A stretch of 64,000 nt of DNA from Chamaecyparis obtusa. Taxonomy: Eukaryota > Streptophyta > Pinopsida > Cupressales > Cupressaceae. Numbering within the stretch: position 1 is the first letter of the stretch; each line of letters opens with the position of its first letter. The DNA lies in the NCBI GenBank assembly GCA_027943335.1, contig BSBK01001119.1, forward strand, positions 165,001 through 229,000, in the 5' to 3' direction. The translations under genes were made by a program, and so were the position numbers. This document shows positions 12,801 to 23,946 of this stretch, in pieces. The notes under the pieces were generated by a model. The model was not told where the DNA came from and ran no database searches. It was given only the letters and a program-made list of their open reading frames with translations.

Positions 12801-14834
12801 CCATAAATTGAGCTAAAAAAGAAAGAAGATTGTGGTTGAGATTAATATGATCAAATCCAAATGCAAAACACCATAGGATATTTTGGAAACAAGGTTCATC
12901 AAGTATCCAATAGGAGTGACAAGATCAAATGAAAATACAAATATATAAGAAAATGCATATCACACTCTACATATATCTTTCTTAAATATGAGAGAAGAGG
13001 GTCCAAATTCCACCTAACAAAGGATTTGAAATTAGAAGGGATTGTTAAAAATTTAAATTTTCTCCCGATGATGCTTCAACATAATAATTTCTCTAGTGTA
13101 ACTATTTAATATAATCTCATACATTCAATATATTGTACACTTCCTCTATTGTTCAATTTTCAATAAAATTCAAATGCTAAACTAATTTTTTTTTGGCTAC
13201 CACCAAACCAATCACAATCATACAAACACAATACAAAATTGGGCATTCTCTCCTCTTAAATGACTACTCTGATTATTGTACACTACCCTATGACTAGTGC
13301 TTGCACCTTTGATGGTTGCAATGGTTACATCGACAGTAAAATATATATAAAATGATGATATTGTGTGCACTGATATGAGAAGGTTTTTCATAATATTTTT
13401 TCTACGCAGAGAAACATCTAGTGAACCTAGCTCTATTTCTACTGTCGTCGATTTGTTGGTCAAGAAATATATCTAGTTTGGTTTTTTGTCCAGGTGTCCA
13501 GTTATAGTCTATTATACTTAGTTGTCCTATAAAGCAATTTTGGTTCTTACTATGGTCGGATGATATTTTGGTGTGACTTCTTGTTAGACATTTTTGTTCA
13601 TGGCCTTGCTATAGGCTATATACTCTATAGATCTATAGAAAGGAGGTCTATAATGGAGGATTGTTGTTTCATATGGGCTCTTCGTATCTATGCCTTGCAA
13701 GACAATGTAACCGGATTTTACAAGTTAATACAATGGGTGTTGCCCCTTAGTAGCTATTTACTAAAAAAAGATATAAGTATCTTAAACATTTTTTTAAAAA
13801 GATATTTAAAAAATAAATGTATATATTAAAATATTGAAATCAATAATATCTATAACATATAAAATATTGTAAATATAAAATTTCCACAATTCATGATATT
13901 AGTATGATATTTTTTATCAATTGATTGTGAGTTTTTCATGAATGATTAGATCAAATTATCTAATCCATCATCAAACAATAGAAAATGAATAATTTTTAAA
14001 ATTTCATAGATCAAATAAAAAATATTATTTTTTCATTATATATTAAAACATAATATCTAGAAAATGGTTATGTATAACAATGGGACTCACCTCTACTAGT
14101 CATAATAAATTCATTACAAAACAAATAAGAAGAAAAATATTTATGCACTTAAGGGAGCTTTAAAGAGAAGAAAGGACATGTAAGAGTAAGCCATCACCAT
14201 TAAATATTTGTATGCCTAGGTGGTCAACAAAACAAATCACAAAAATATTTTTGATACTTGGCATTCAATGATTGACTAGTTCCCACACAAACAATTTAAA
14301 AATTGAACTTTGAAAATATTATTCCTTCCACTGTGTACAGTTTTATTTACCATTATAGCTTGATATGTTTGACAAAAGCCAAAAACATTATACAACCATA
14401 TCACACTAGTAAGATTCTGAATCTAATAGTCTTCCCACATGAGGATGCCCAAACACAGTATATTAATTTTAAAGGAAAACATCAGATTCTAAGAAAATAT
14501 GAGCTAACTAACGGATTGACCAACAAGAATCTACAATCACATTCATCTTCTTGGTATATAGTGACTAATTGACATTTCATCATACTTTATTCATGTATAG
14601 TCTTACAATGCAAGGTCGAATTATTCAAACATTTAGATTATACAATACAATTATAAATACAATTCATACTTTAATAAATAACAAGTCCAATGATTTTTGA
14701 AACATGCCACTTGAACTTCTTTTGTAAAGATAAGTTGTTATCTCATCCAATGTCATTATTACATGTGTGGTGGAATACATTAAGTGAATGAATTCTCTCG
14801 CCATGGGGCCCAGGACATAAAACCAATAAAGATG
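9891..14834. other. AT-rich intergenic DNA, no gene recognised
   Basis: I read both strands for exon-like patches and retroelement motifs and found none I can support. Open frames here are under 90 codons, of biased composition, and lack homology I recognise. The only clear structure is the 37-bp tandem duplication at 12149-12222. Confidence 0.5.
12149..12222 (+). repeat. 37-bp perfect tandem duplication
   Basis: AAGTCTAAAAATAAAAGAAC and the following 17 bases occur twice head to tail with period 37. No coding meaning is visible. Looks like a recent slippage duplication. Confidence 0.85.
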
Positions 14835-15266
14835 CTAAAACATGTGATGTTGTAGCCTCCAATTGCCCGTGTCATGATGTGCTATTGGATAAAATTTACA
14901 AATCGCCCGTGTCCATGTTGGTATTTTCTCCCTAACAATTTTTCTCATTCGTTGATGAAGTGGAAGTATTAAATAAACTCCATGTGGTCCCCATCTTTGT
15001 ATAACTTGATTCCACAATGTGTTTGATTTAGAAGCGAACTGCAACTGGAAAATTCTTCCATGGTAGTGCAGACTCTGCAAACCCATAGTACTGATTTGTG
15101 ATCCCCAAAGCTTTTTTTCTAACCACAACTGACCATTTTCGTGCAATAGATAGGTGTACTTGAATTCAAATACTATTAATGCTGGTTGAAACCATATCTT
15201 GCTTGGAACATAATGCATTTCTACCGGCTTGCATGCATTACAACTGGCCAATTTTGAAACATTCAT
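14835..15266 (-). CDS. Unrecognised 143-codon open frame
   Basis: An ATG-initiated frame of 143 codons in DNA where open frames of this length are uncommon. The protein is rich in W, H and Q (YLLHENGQLWLEKKLW; GRIFQLQF; VIQRWGPHGVYLILPL) and has no signal peptide or clear membrane segment. I do not recognise a family. It could be a decayed exon, a retroelement fragment, or chance. No splice sites or neighbours help. Treat as a hypothetical frame, not an established gene. Confidence 0.2.
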   Translation of the reverse strand: MNVSKLASCNACKPVEMHYVPSKIWFQPALIVFEFKYTYLLHENGQLWLEKKLWGSQISTMGLQSLHYHGRIFQLQFASKSNTLWNQVIQRWGPHGVYLILPLHQRMRKIVREKIPTWTRAICKFYPIAHHDTGNWRLQHHMF

Positions 15267-16603
15267 ATCTCTAAAACAATGATCAAAATTTTATTGTGAC
15301 GAAGGTCAATATGTAACTAAATCCCTTTCCTGTAACAATCATTGTGTAGTCAAGTAGGTGGATCTTTATTCATTATGAATCCTTTTGAGATCAACATGCT
15401 GGAAGAAATCATCAATCACAATAGTCCGACATCTCAGCATGTCTGGACAACAAATCATGATTATAGGTTATAAGGAATAGAAGTGAGCTGTGAGCATATA
15501 TGGATCAAACAGTTTAGCACGAAGAAGAGGAGAATAAAAAGTCTTATTTAAATTATGTAGGTTATTTAGAAAATTTAGTAGCCGTAGTAGTTTTCTCAAT
15601 GCCATCATTTACCAATCGTCCACATTTCTAAATACACTAAACAACTACACTAATAGATTTGTATCCCGATAACTAGAATAAATACCTTTCTGAAATCATG
15701 GAGAGTTCTTCATACATATGTATAGTTATTTTCAAATACCCATCTTCTCATAACTACAAAAAATACATTTCTAAAATCATAGAGACTTCTCTACTCACAC
15801 ACACATATCCAACCTTTTTGAAATGACATACCAGTACTTATCCCATTTCTCATAGCAATACCAGTAACTAGGATATATATCATTCTGAAACTTTGGAGAC
15901 TTGGATTGTACAAATACCCTAGGATTTACTATGATAAAAAGAACTCAACTTATATAGTTCCAATATCTCCTCTTCTTCTCATCCATGTTACCCACCTACT
16001 AACTTTGTGGGAGGGCTAGTGGGCAAGAATGAATTAAATATGCATGCTTCATAAAATTAGACATGGAATTCTTATGGGAGGGCGAATTGAACCCCCACAA
16101 TAATGTACATAATATTTGGTTTCTTTTATCTACAATTCATTATTTTGAAGGATCATTGCACTCACTTAGCACGCAAGTCTTACTTAAGTCATCTTCCTTT
16201 TGAATGTGCTTTTGGAAAAAGAGGAGCTATCTACCTTGCTTTCCTTTTTCTATTTGACATTTTGGTGAACCCAACTCATAACATTTCCACTTTTGATTTG
16301 ATGTTTAGATCTTCATTGTATGCATCACATTGTTTCATTTGATGTAAAAATGATATAAACGTTGCATATTGTGTCTCATTTCATTTAAAGACCTAGTCCA
16401 TTCTTGCAAATTTCATTTTCATGTTTCAAAACAATAAAAATATTTCAATTTATGCATTTTTGTTGCATTTTTTATATACCTGGTTAGCAATCATTCCATT
16501 TCATATAGATTCTTACATTCCTTGTTTATGCACTTACATTAGAAAAATATATAAAAATTGTATATAGTTTCATTCATTCTCCACATATCATTTTCAATTT
16601 TGT
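15267..16603. other. Non-coding AT-rich stretch
   Basis: Nothing recognised on either strand. A phrase near 15690-15860 recurs in degenerate form (AAATCATGGAGAGTTCTTC, AAATCATAGAGACTTCTCT), suggesting an old local duplication. Confidence 0.4.
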
Positions 16604-17361
16604 TTGTTCATAATGAATATCTTCTATAGAGTAGTTTCATTTTGCTCTCCTAAGGACCCTCCTCATGAAGACATATTGAGGCAAGACAATAATACTTCTC
16701 TCAACGATCTCCCTATTAGGGATAAACCATTAGAAGATGATGTTGATTGTTCTCTTGATATGTATCTCCCCCACGAGGGTGCCTTGATAAAATACAATGA
16801 TATTATGGTAGAGGAAATTGATACAATTGTTCATTCCCTTAAGGAGACTTTGCCTTCTATTCATTTCAATTATATTACCTCTAGAGATGAAGCATTAATG
16901 AGTTATGTTTGTCCCCTCCTAAAGTATTTCCTACTTATAAAGATACTTTGGAGAAAGAGGATATCATCCTTGATGCTCTCCCTTATAGAGATAAGACCTT
17001 GAACAAACAAGAACCTGATCAAGTCAATGTTGTCAATGTTTTGGGTAGTGAAAGGCCTCAAGTTGTTGTTTGTCTTTGTCAAGACACCCATCAACCTCAA
17101 AATCAACCAATCATTGTGGTAAAATGTGCTCAACAACCTAATTATCATGTGGTTGCTCACACATATCAAACAAGAAATAATAGGAAACCTACCAATTCAA
17201 TTGTAACTCCTTCTCTTCCCGCTTCTCAATCAGTGCTTCCTCATGCACCCCATCTTCCTCAAAATCTTGGAAAGGAATATGATTTAGTAGAACAACTCTG
17301 TGCTACTCTCGCCAAGATATCCGTTTGGGTGCTTCTTCAAACTTCACCTACATACTGCTGA
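16604..17361 (+). pseudogene. Retroelement-like polyprotein fragment, frameshifted
   Basis: Two overlapping frames (16604-17002 and 16909-17361) read as one protein broken by a frameshift near 16905. The text has repeated charged phrases (LNDLPIRDKPLEDD; LDALPYRDKTL) and a P/Q/N-rich linker. It ends in EYDLVEQLCATLAKIS followed by VWVLLQTSP. That ending resembles the segment just before the protease in many plant gypsy polyproteins (general form LVEQL...PAKIS...LL..SP). No protease follows. I infer a remnant of a gag-protease precursor. The upstream half is not recognised. Confidence 0.45.
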
Positions 17362-17803
17362 AACAAGGGAATCCCAATCCCTCAAGGTGTTCAACAACAT
17401 TTCATGTCTTCACTTAATGCCCTTCTTTGAGCAATTAATGATATAAATGTTCATAATCACTCTGTAATTTAGTCTTATCTAGCACAAATTAGGTAAATTT
17501 TGATATTGTCATCAGCACTTGGTGAAAGAAAAGCTAAAGGGACTTCTATATAAACACCCACAAGTGAATTGGTCAATTTGGTGAAGGCATTTGGTTCACT
17601 ATAAAGGCATTATTTAAAGAATTCTCAGAATTGTGAGCAATACATCACTCATGACATAATGCTGAAACAAGGGAATCCAATCCCTCAAGGTGTTCAACAA
17701 CATTTCATGTCTTCACTTAATGCCCCTCTTTGGGCAATTAATGATATAAATGTTCATAATCACTTTGTAACATAGTCGTATCTAAGAAAACATACAGATT
17801 AGG
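17357..17803 (+). repeat. ~140-bp direct duplication 3' of the polyprotein fragment
   Basis: The sequence from GCTGAAACAAGGGAATC to about 17494 is repeated at 17661-17803 with a few substitutions and small indels, about 304 bp apart. In one frame both copies read as a possible continuation of the preceding coding remnant (IPQGVQQHFMSSLNA, WAINDINVHNH). The duplication therefore occurred within a retroelement body, not in random spacer. Confidence 0.75.
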
Positions 17804-18524
17804 AAAAAATGCTAAATAATCACTCTGTTATAGCATTTGAAGAAAAAGATTAGACTCTAAAAAGAGAATCAAGTGGAATCTCAACTACATCATTAAAGAA
17901 TTCATTTGAATTCTTTTCAAGTAGCAACAAGCACAAAAATGTCGAGCATTTATCAAGGTGTCTGTGCACTCAAACATCCAAATCAATATTTCAACGAAAG
18001 AGAATAAAATTTACAAATCAATCACAACACATATTCCATCGATTTCATAATCACCAATATATGTGGTGGTAAGAAATAATTGATATAACCTAAAATCGAT
18101 ACTCTGAAGCATAAATAGATTGAGCTTCATACCGTTTCTCCGAGAACGAGGTCTTTTAACGCCTTCCTTTATTTATGCTGCTATATGTGATTCCCTGTTA
18201 TTTCTAAAATGTCATCCCTTATTACCAATCCGCCTTGCTCAATTTGATTACCCCCTCTTAGGTTGTCTTCCTCCTTTGGCTAAAAAATTTAGGCATTGAT
18301 ATTCCCCCATCTGGAGAAGAAACCAAATGTATACATATGAGAACACACAAACCAAGCAAGCCTACCAGTCGGGACTTCAAAAAAACCCCAAAATTCAGAG
18401 ATTTTCCCCAAAATTTCTTTTGTATCTCAAATAGAGTCTGAACATATAAGGAAAATTATGTTAGATCCCCTCCAAAATGTGCATGAGATGTATTCCTACA
18501 ACAACAGTTATATACCATAACTTT

Positions 18525-18710
18525 TCAATCATGTGCTGTTTTCAATCCTAAGTCGATCTTGCGATTCAAACCTTGGTTGCAAAATGTCCTCATGAATTCT
18601 TCAAATTCATATCCTCTGTACAAAGCCAGATGTTCCTCATCCAGCATAATTGTTGCAGGAGCAATGAAGGTATCAAACAGAGGCCCATAGAAGGTGGGAA
18701 TAGAAATATG
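18525..18710 (-). pseudogene. Coding-like patch of unknown family
   Basis: Sixty-one open codons read minus-strand from 18710 to a TGA at 18525-18527. The composition is globular-protein-like (PTFYGPLFDTFIAPATIMLD, then EEHLALYRGYEFEEFMRTF). A TGA lies directly upstream and no convincing splice acceptor was found in frame. Another open minus-strand piece (about 18880-18797, ending TCTTCTAG before GTAAAC) lies upstream, but a link would need an intron of only about 40 bp, too short for a plant. I do not recognise the family. It may be a broken exon or a captured fragment. Confidence 0.25.
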
Positions 18711-18926
18711 TCACGCTTTTCATCACAGTTTTTGGCACTCCATGGATTAGGCGATACCTAGATAAAGAAAAAAGAACAAAACAAATCTAGATGTTTACCT
18801 AGAAGAAGCCATCTTCCTCGCATGCCTAGCACCAGCAATGCTTTGATGGATGATCGTAAACTGCTCAAAAGCTTTCAAATTGTGTACAAACATCGACGAC
18901 CATCGAAAGTTCTATCGTGTTCGCTT

Positions 18927-18992
18927 GCATGTTCCATGAGAATGACACGATGCCACATTTTGCATGTTCCATGAAAATGGCACGATGCCACA
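18927..18992 (+). repeat. ~35-bp tandem duplication
   Basis: GCATGTTCCATGAGAATGAC continuing to ACGATGCCACA is repeated immediately with two substitutions. Period about 35 bp. Non-coding. Confidence 0.75.
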
Positions 18993-20233
18993 CTGTGAAC
19001 TGCACCCATGTTTTTTTTATTTTTTGACGAAATTAATGACTTAAAAAAGACGAAACAATCCACAGATGAAAGGGGAATAATCTATGAAACAAATATTTTA
19101 TATATTGTACTAGCAGAAAGCTACGCGGAAAATGTGAATGCAAGTGCATTATGTATTGCAAAGAAATTCATTAATCGAATGACAGAATGTAATCATTGGA
19201 AAAGCACAAAAATCAAACACTTGAGCCGCAGGTTTCGCCATTGCTCTCATTTCACAGCGGAAGACAACCACTGAAAAATCTGAACATTCCAATGGAAGTC
19301 TCTCCTTAAATAAGCCTATCGGCTTGATTATTCTACACTTGACATGTATTCTTTTCCTCTAATTCACTTGTAAGACAAAAAAACACTGAGCTAGTGTATC
19401 ATCTAGATACATTTGTCTTATCTAATGCCAAATAAAAGGTGCATTATTTTCGTTTGATTCACTAGCCTTAACTATTCTCTTCTATGGGGAGATTGACTAT
19501 GGAGGATCATCTCAATGTTTTTCACACCCTTCTAGGTGAACAATGATTGCCCCTCTATTTCAATAATGAAATTATACTTGGAGTATCCAAAACATCATCC
19601 AAAGCTCTAATGATGCTCTTGTTGTAGCCTATTGAGGGTATCTAGTCATTCATTTTATCAAAATGATGTTATATGCTATACAGGTAATAATTTAAAGGAA
19701 TGAGAGCCTCAAAATTCCCAAACTAGAAGTTAAAGGAGGTTCAAATATAATTTTCATAAAAAGTGCAAGATTGCTTTAAGTTTAAACTAACCCCAGTTAG
19801 GGTATAGATAAGATAATAATTTTAAGAAAACCCAAACATTTTAGCTAATGAATCAATAATTAATCTCCCAAGTCTTTAAAGTCAAAACCTTTCTTGTTAA
19901 AATATGTACACCAAAAAGTTAGGAAAACTCTTAACGATAACAAATGCATAAAATTTGCAATAGCTTCAAATAGAACCTTCTCTTAAATGATCATTATATA
20001 AAAATTGTAAACTTTGTTCATAATGAAGTTATTATTATAAACAAATCTGCAATATTTTCAAGTGGATGTCTCAATTAAAAATGGTCAACCGACAAAGTGC
20101 CTAATATTTAAGCTAATTAATCAATAACTAAATTCCTAAATCATAAATGTGAAAACCCTCTCTTTCAAGATGTACACCAAAGAGGTAAGAAAGTTGTTAA
20201 TAGTGACCTGGTAATATTTTAAGGTAACAATAA

Positions 20234-20640
20234 TTAAAGAATTTACTATTAAGAAAATTTGCAATCTAATAAGCCATATTTTACTATTTAATGGTGTGTG
20301 GCTATTCACAAATTATGTCTACAAATACCTCAACAAAAGTTATAGTTAAATTCTTCCTTTCTATTATCTAATAAGGTCAAAGAAAAACTACCCTTACTAC
20401 TCATACACTCCATCCTAACATCACCAAGCACCATACAACTAAAGAATTTACTATTATGAACAATTTGCAATTTGATAAACAATACTTTACTAATTAATAG
20501 TGTACAACTATTCACAAATAATGTCTACAAATACCTCAACAAAATTTATTATTACATTCTCCTTTCTATCCTCTTATAACATCAAGCAAACTGCCCTTAC
20601 TTCTCATAGTCCATCCTAACACTGTCAAGGATCATACAAC
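20234..20640 (+). repeat. Degenerate ~205-bp tandem duplication
   Basis: Two adjacent copies start at AAAGAATTTACTATTA (about 20234 and 20439) and share TATGTCTACAAATACCTCAA and CTACCCTTACT-like blocks. Divergence is clearly higher than in the other tandem duplications of the window, so this one is older. Confidence 0.65.
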
Positions 20641-22592
20641 CAATAACCTTGCCCATAGATATCACCATTATAACCTTCAAATCAAGTAAGTAAACTTCTT
20701 GAATTTTGTGATAAATCAACTCATGCCTTTCTCACACTCAACTAAAATTTGCACTTCTATATACATTTTCTCTAGCAAAATAGAGCAATACGAATAAGAA
20801 AACATAGTGAAGCCTAATGGTTCAAAGAATCAATATTCATCTTTTTTTTTAGATTGTAAGAATTGGGTACAATGTACCCTATAAATTGCAATGTGTTGAG
20901 TAAACTCTTTAACGTGGCCAATGATAGAGTCACAACACATCCTTCGATACCATGTGGGTTGGGGGGAGACTAGACCTCACACCCTCATGCTTTTCAACAA
21001 GAAGCTCTCGCCAATCAAACTAGGCCCCCAACTCAGAATCAATATTTATCTCATTAGAAAGAAATAAAAGCATGTTTTTAAACAATAACCTTCATAAATA
21101 ACCAAAGTAGGGAAATGGGACTCAATATACAATTACTAACAATAACATTTAAGAGCCAAAATGAACTCCACTCTAAAAGAGACGAATGACCACATGCTAC
21201 AAGCTGATAAAAAAGAAAAATAATCCTACTAACTAGGGTGAATCAACATAAAATGGGTAACATCTAAATGTTTAGACAGATAATATCATATACCCAAATA
21301 TTGGCTACCAAAGAAGATATGACTACTAGATTCCTTCACAAGAGAGGAGGGTTGGTTATAACTTGTATGAGACAAAGAATTAACATCCCATCAATCACCA
21401 TAAAGGAGACGATACAAAATTTGATAATGCCAATAATAGAATGCCCTAGATTGAGTGAATTCACCAATAGATCTAGGGGAGTACAAGGAATGTATCCTAA
21501 CCATAGTTCAAGGACTCTTTGATTCCTAGCGAGTCCTGAACCAAGTGACCCTAGTAGAGTCTTAGGGGCTTGAAGCTCTCCAAGGACTCTCTAGGCAAGA
21601 CTCACTAGAAACTAGTATTTTGCCGAGTCTCAAGTCGGGTCAGCCTTGCCGAGTCCGAGTCACGTTTCTATGATCCTAGCATCCGTTGTTGATCGTCCTA
21701 TAGCTAGAAGAAAAAAAGTTTGAAAGGTATTTGATTAGATCTCCTCAAATGTGGGTGACATGGGGCAACAAATCCTTTAGGAAAAGCAAATGCATCATGT
21801 CTAGCATATGGGCAAGTGTCTCTCCAACAATTACTCATGGATGGAACAACAGTTCCATTGATCCCACATATGACATATGCCATTGACACCATCAACATCT
21901 GGAGTGTCATGTCCCTTGTTACCCCCTAATCTTGGTAGTAAAGATAAATTGATAAATGAAATAAATAATCATAGCAATATTTTAATGAGTATATAAATAA
22001 ATTCAATATGTATTATTATTGAATTTATAATCAAATTTATAATAATGATCATAATATAAATAATTAATAATAATTGAATATTATTAATATATACTATTCA
22101 TATGATATATTGTATAATAAATAAATAATATAATTAACAATATATAATGTGATATCTCGTGTTTCTAATATAATTTGTCTTAAGCAATATTTGAATAATT
22201 AAAATTATAATTAATAATCAACTATTAATATTAATCAAATGATATTATATAGAAAAAAAAAAAGAAGATATAATAATCAATAATTAAATATTATTCTTTC
22301 ATATCAATAATATAATATTATATGAATGAAGATATAATAATTAATAATTAATATTATATCATAATAATTAATATAATTAATATTATACCATTTCTTAATA
22401 TTAATAAGGTAATGTTATATGATTAAAGATTTAATATTATTTCTCTAGACATCCTATACTACTCACTATACTCTAATCGGTGAGTATAAAACTATTAGAA
22501 ACTACAGGAGGGATATGGAAAAGCCCAACCGTAGGAGGCAGGAGAAGAGACACGTCTCTTCAATTAGAGAAAGTCATGTCTCCTCACAGATG

Positions 22593-22600
22593 TATATATG
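22593..22600 (+). promoter_or_regulatory. TATA-like element of the solo LTR
   Basis: TATATATG follows GTCTC-rich inverted repeats by about 35 bp. The LTR at 49600-54343 has the same order of GTCTCTTC then TATATA. Probable U3 core promoter; inference from position. Confidence 0.4.
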
Positions 22601-23338
22601 GGCAGTCCATTATTTGTGAAAAGATATCAATCCTGGTTTTTTTCATTAGAAATAATATTAATTATTAATAGGGCCTTCCTTATGCCAGTAAACAGTCCCG
22701 TGACAGTACAATCTACAGATGCTTTGTTCAACTTTAGACTCATGGAATAAACGATCAATTTTGTATGATTGGTTGACTTCATATATGCGATGTCAGCATA
22801 AACAGTGATGGAACAAATATATATGCATTATCAATAAATACTTCTATAAACAGTGATCAACCCCAAGAACATTCAACAGCAAATGAAAAAGAACTCAAAC
22901 AGTAAGGAAATATATTTGATAATGATCATATTGGTCAGAAAGACAACGAACAAGAGAAACTATAATATAAATTATATTTGTAGCCTTCTGAGAATACATG
23001 GCAGGAGATAATATTGAGATTATCATTATCGAAGAATATAATCTATTCCAGTCAGCATAAAAAGATGACTCTAATTAGGGGAGACATCAAATATTAAAAG
23101 AACAAAACAGTCAGAGCAGTCAAATAACAGTAAAAGCAGTATTTAAAAGAGCAAAACAGGGAAGGATAAAGAGCATTCCCACAGCACGATAATCACTTGG
23201 TAAGTATTATATATATATATATTTGTATTTATTTATTTATGAAATTCTTATTTGATTCGGATCTAATACATAATTAATATATATCAGATTCTCTTAAAAT
23301 TGATTCAGGTTTAATATATGAGTAATATAATTTGGATA

Positions 23339-23345
<7 letters not shown>

Positions 23346-23416
<71 letters not shown>
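23346..23416 (+). repeat. (TA)n microsatellite, ~71 bp
   Basis: Uninterrupted alternating TA within the left half of the solo LTR. Expected to be length-polymorphic and assembly-sensitive. Confidence 0.95.
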
Positions 23417-23419
<3 letters not shown>

Positions 23420-23572
23420 CCAAGTTAATAATGTTCAATAGAGGATGATTTCATAAATAATGTTATTTCAAGTTTGTAAATGATAATTCATTAATGATAG
23501 TATTGACAATATAATTTTCTTATCAAAAGTAATAATAAAAGAGAGCTCTCAAGGGAGATTAAAACCTCCACT

Positions 23573-23840
23573 TGTTTTCCCTCTCGGGTCAACAAGAATA
23601 GTTGCATAAACACACATTAACTGATAAACATGAACACAGGAAAGTATTGCAATTCGATAAACATAAAGTACTTAGAAAACCAAATCATGTCATTCACACT
23701 CAAAGCAATGTGTACATATAACCTCCGAAGAGACACCACCGAAACGTCGCGTCATAACGGTTCACACTCTCAGTACTAACTGCCGAGATTAACATAATTT
23801 TATTACACAACACCCGTACATACAAAATATACCGACAACA
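23573..23840 (-). repeat. 3' LTR of the Tat-like element (268 bp)
   Basis: On the given strand it runs TGTTTTCCCTCTCGG to CCGACAACA. It matches 33407-33674 except for 11 substitutions and has no indels. TG...CA ends. Confidence 0.95.
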
Positions 23841-23860
23841 TCATCCCCCCCAAAAAATAA
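23841..23860 (-). other. Polypurine tract of the Tat-like element
   Basis: Read on the minus strand: ATTTTTTGGGGGGGATGA directly before the 3' LTR. Marks the element's 3' internal boundary and confirms its orientation. Confidence 0.8.
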
Positions 23861-23946
23861 GTCGGCTCCGACGACTTTTACAAAATATAACATAGACAAA
23901 AATGAGCCTACTACAAACTACTCAGGAGGGGGCGTAGGAAGCGTCC

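Larger units (their letters stand above)
17804..21899. other. Non-coding stretch with old repeats
   Basis: No gene established. Contains the coding-like patch at 18525-18710, the tandem repeats at 18927-18992 and 20234-20640, and a CGAGTC/GACTC-rich segment around 21530-21670 that may be the end of a degraded transposon. The rest is AT-rich with no feature I can name. Confidence 0.4.

Noticed and set aside
21530..21690. GAGTCC/CGAGTC-rich segment as a functional repeat array
   Set aside because: Spacing is irregular and words are degenerate; best read as a decayed transposon end.
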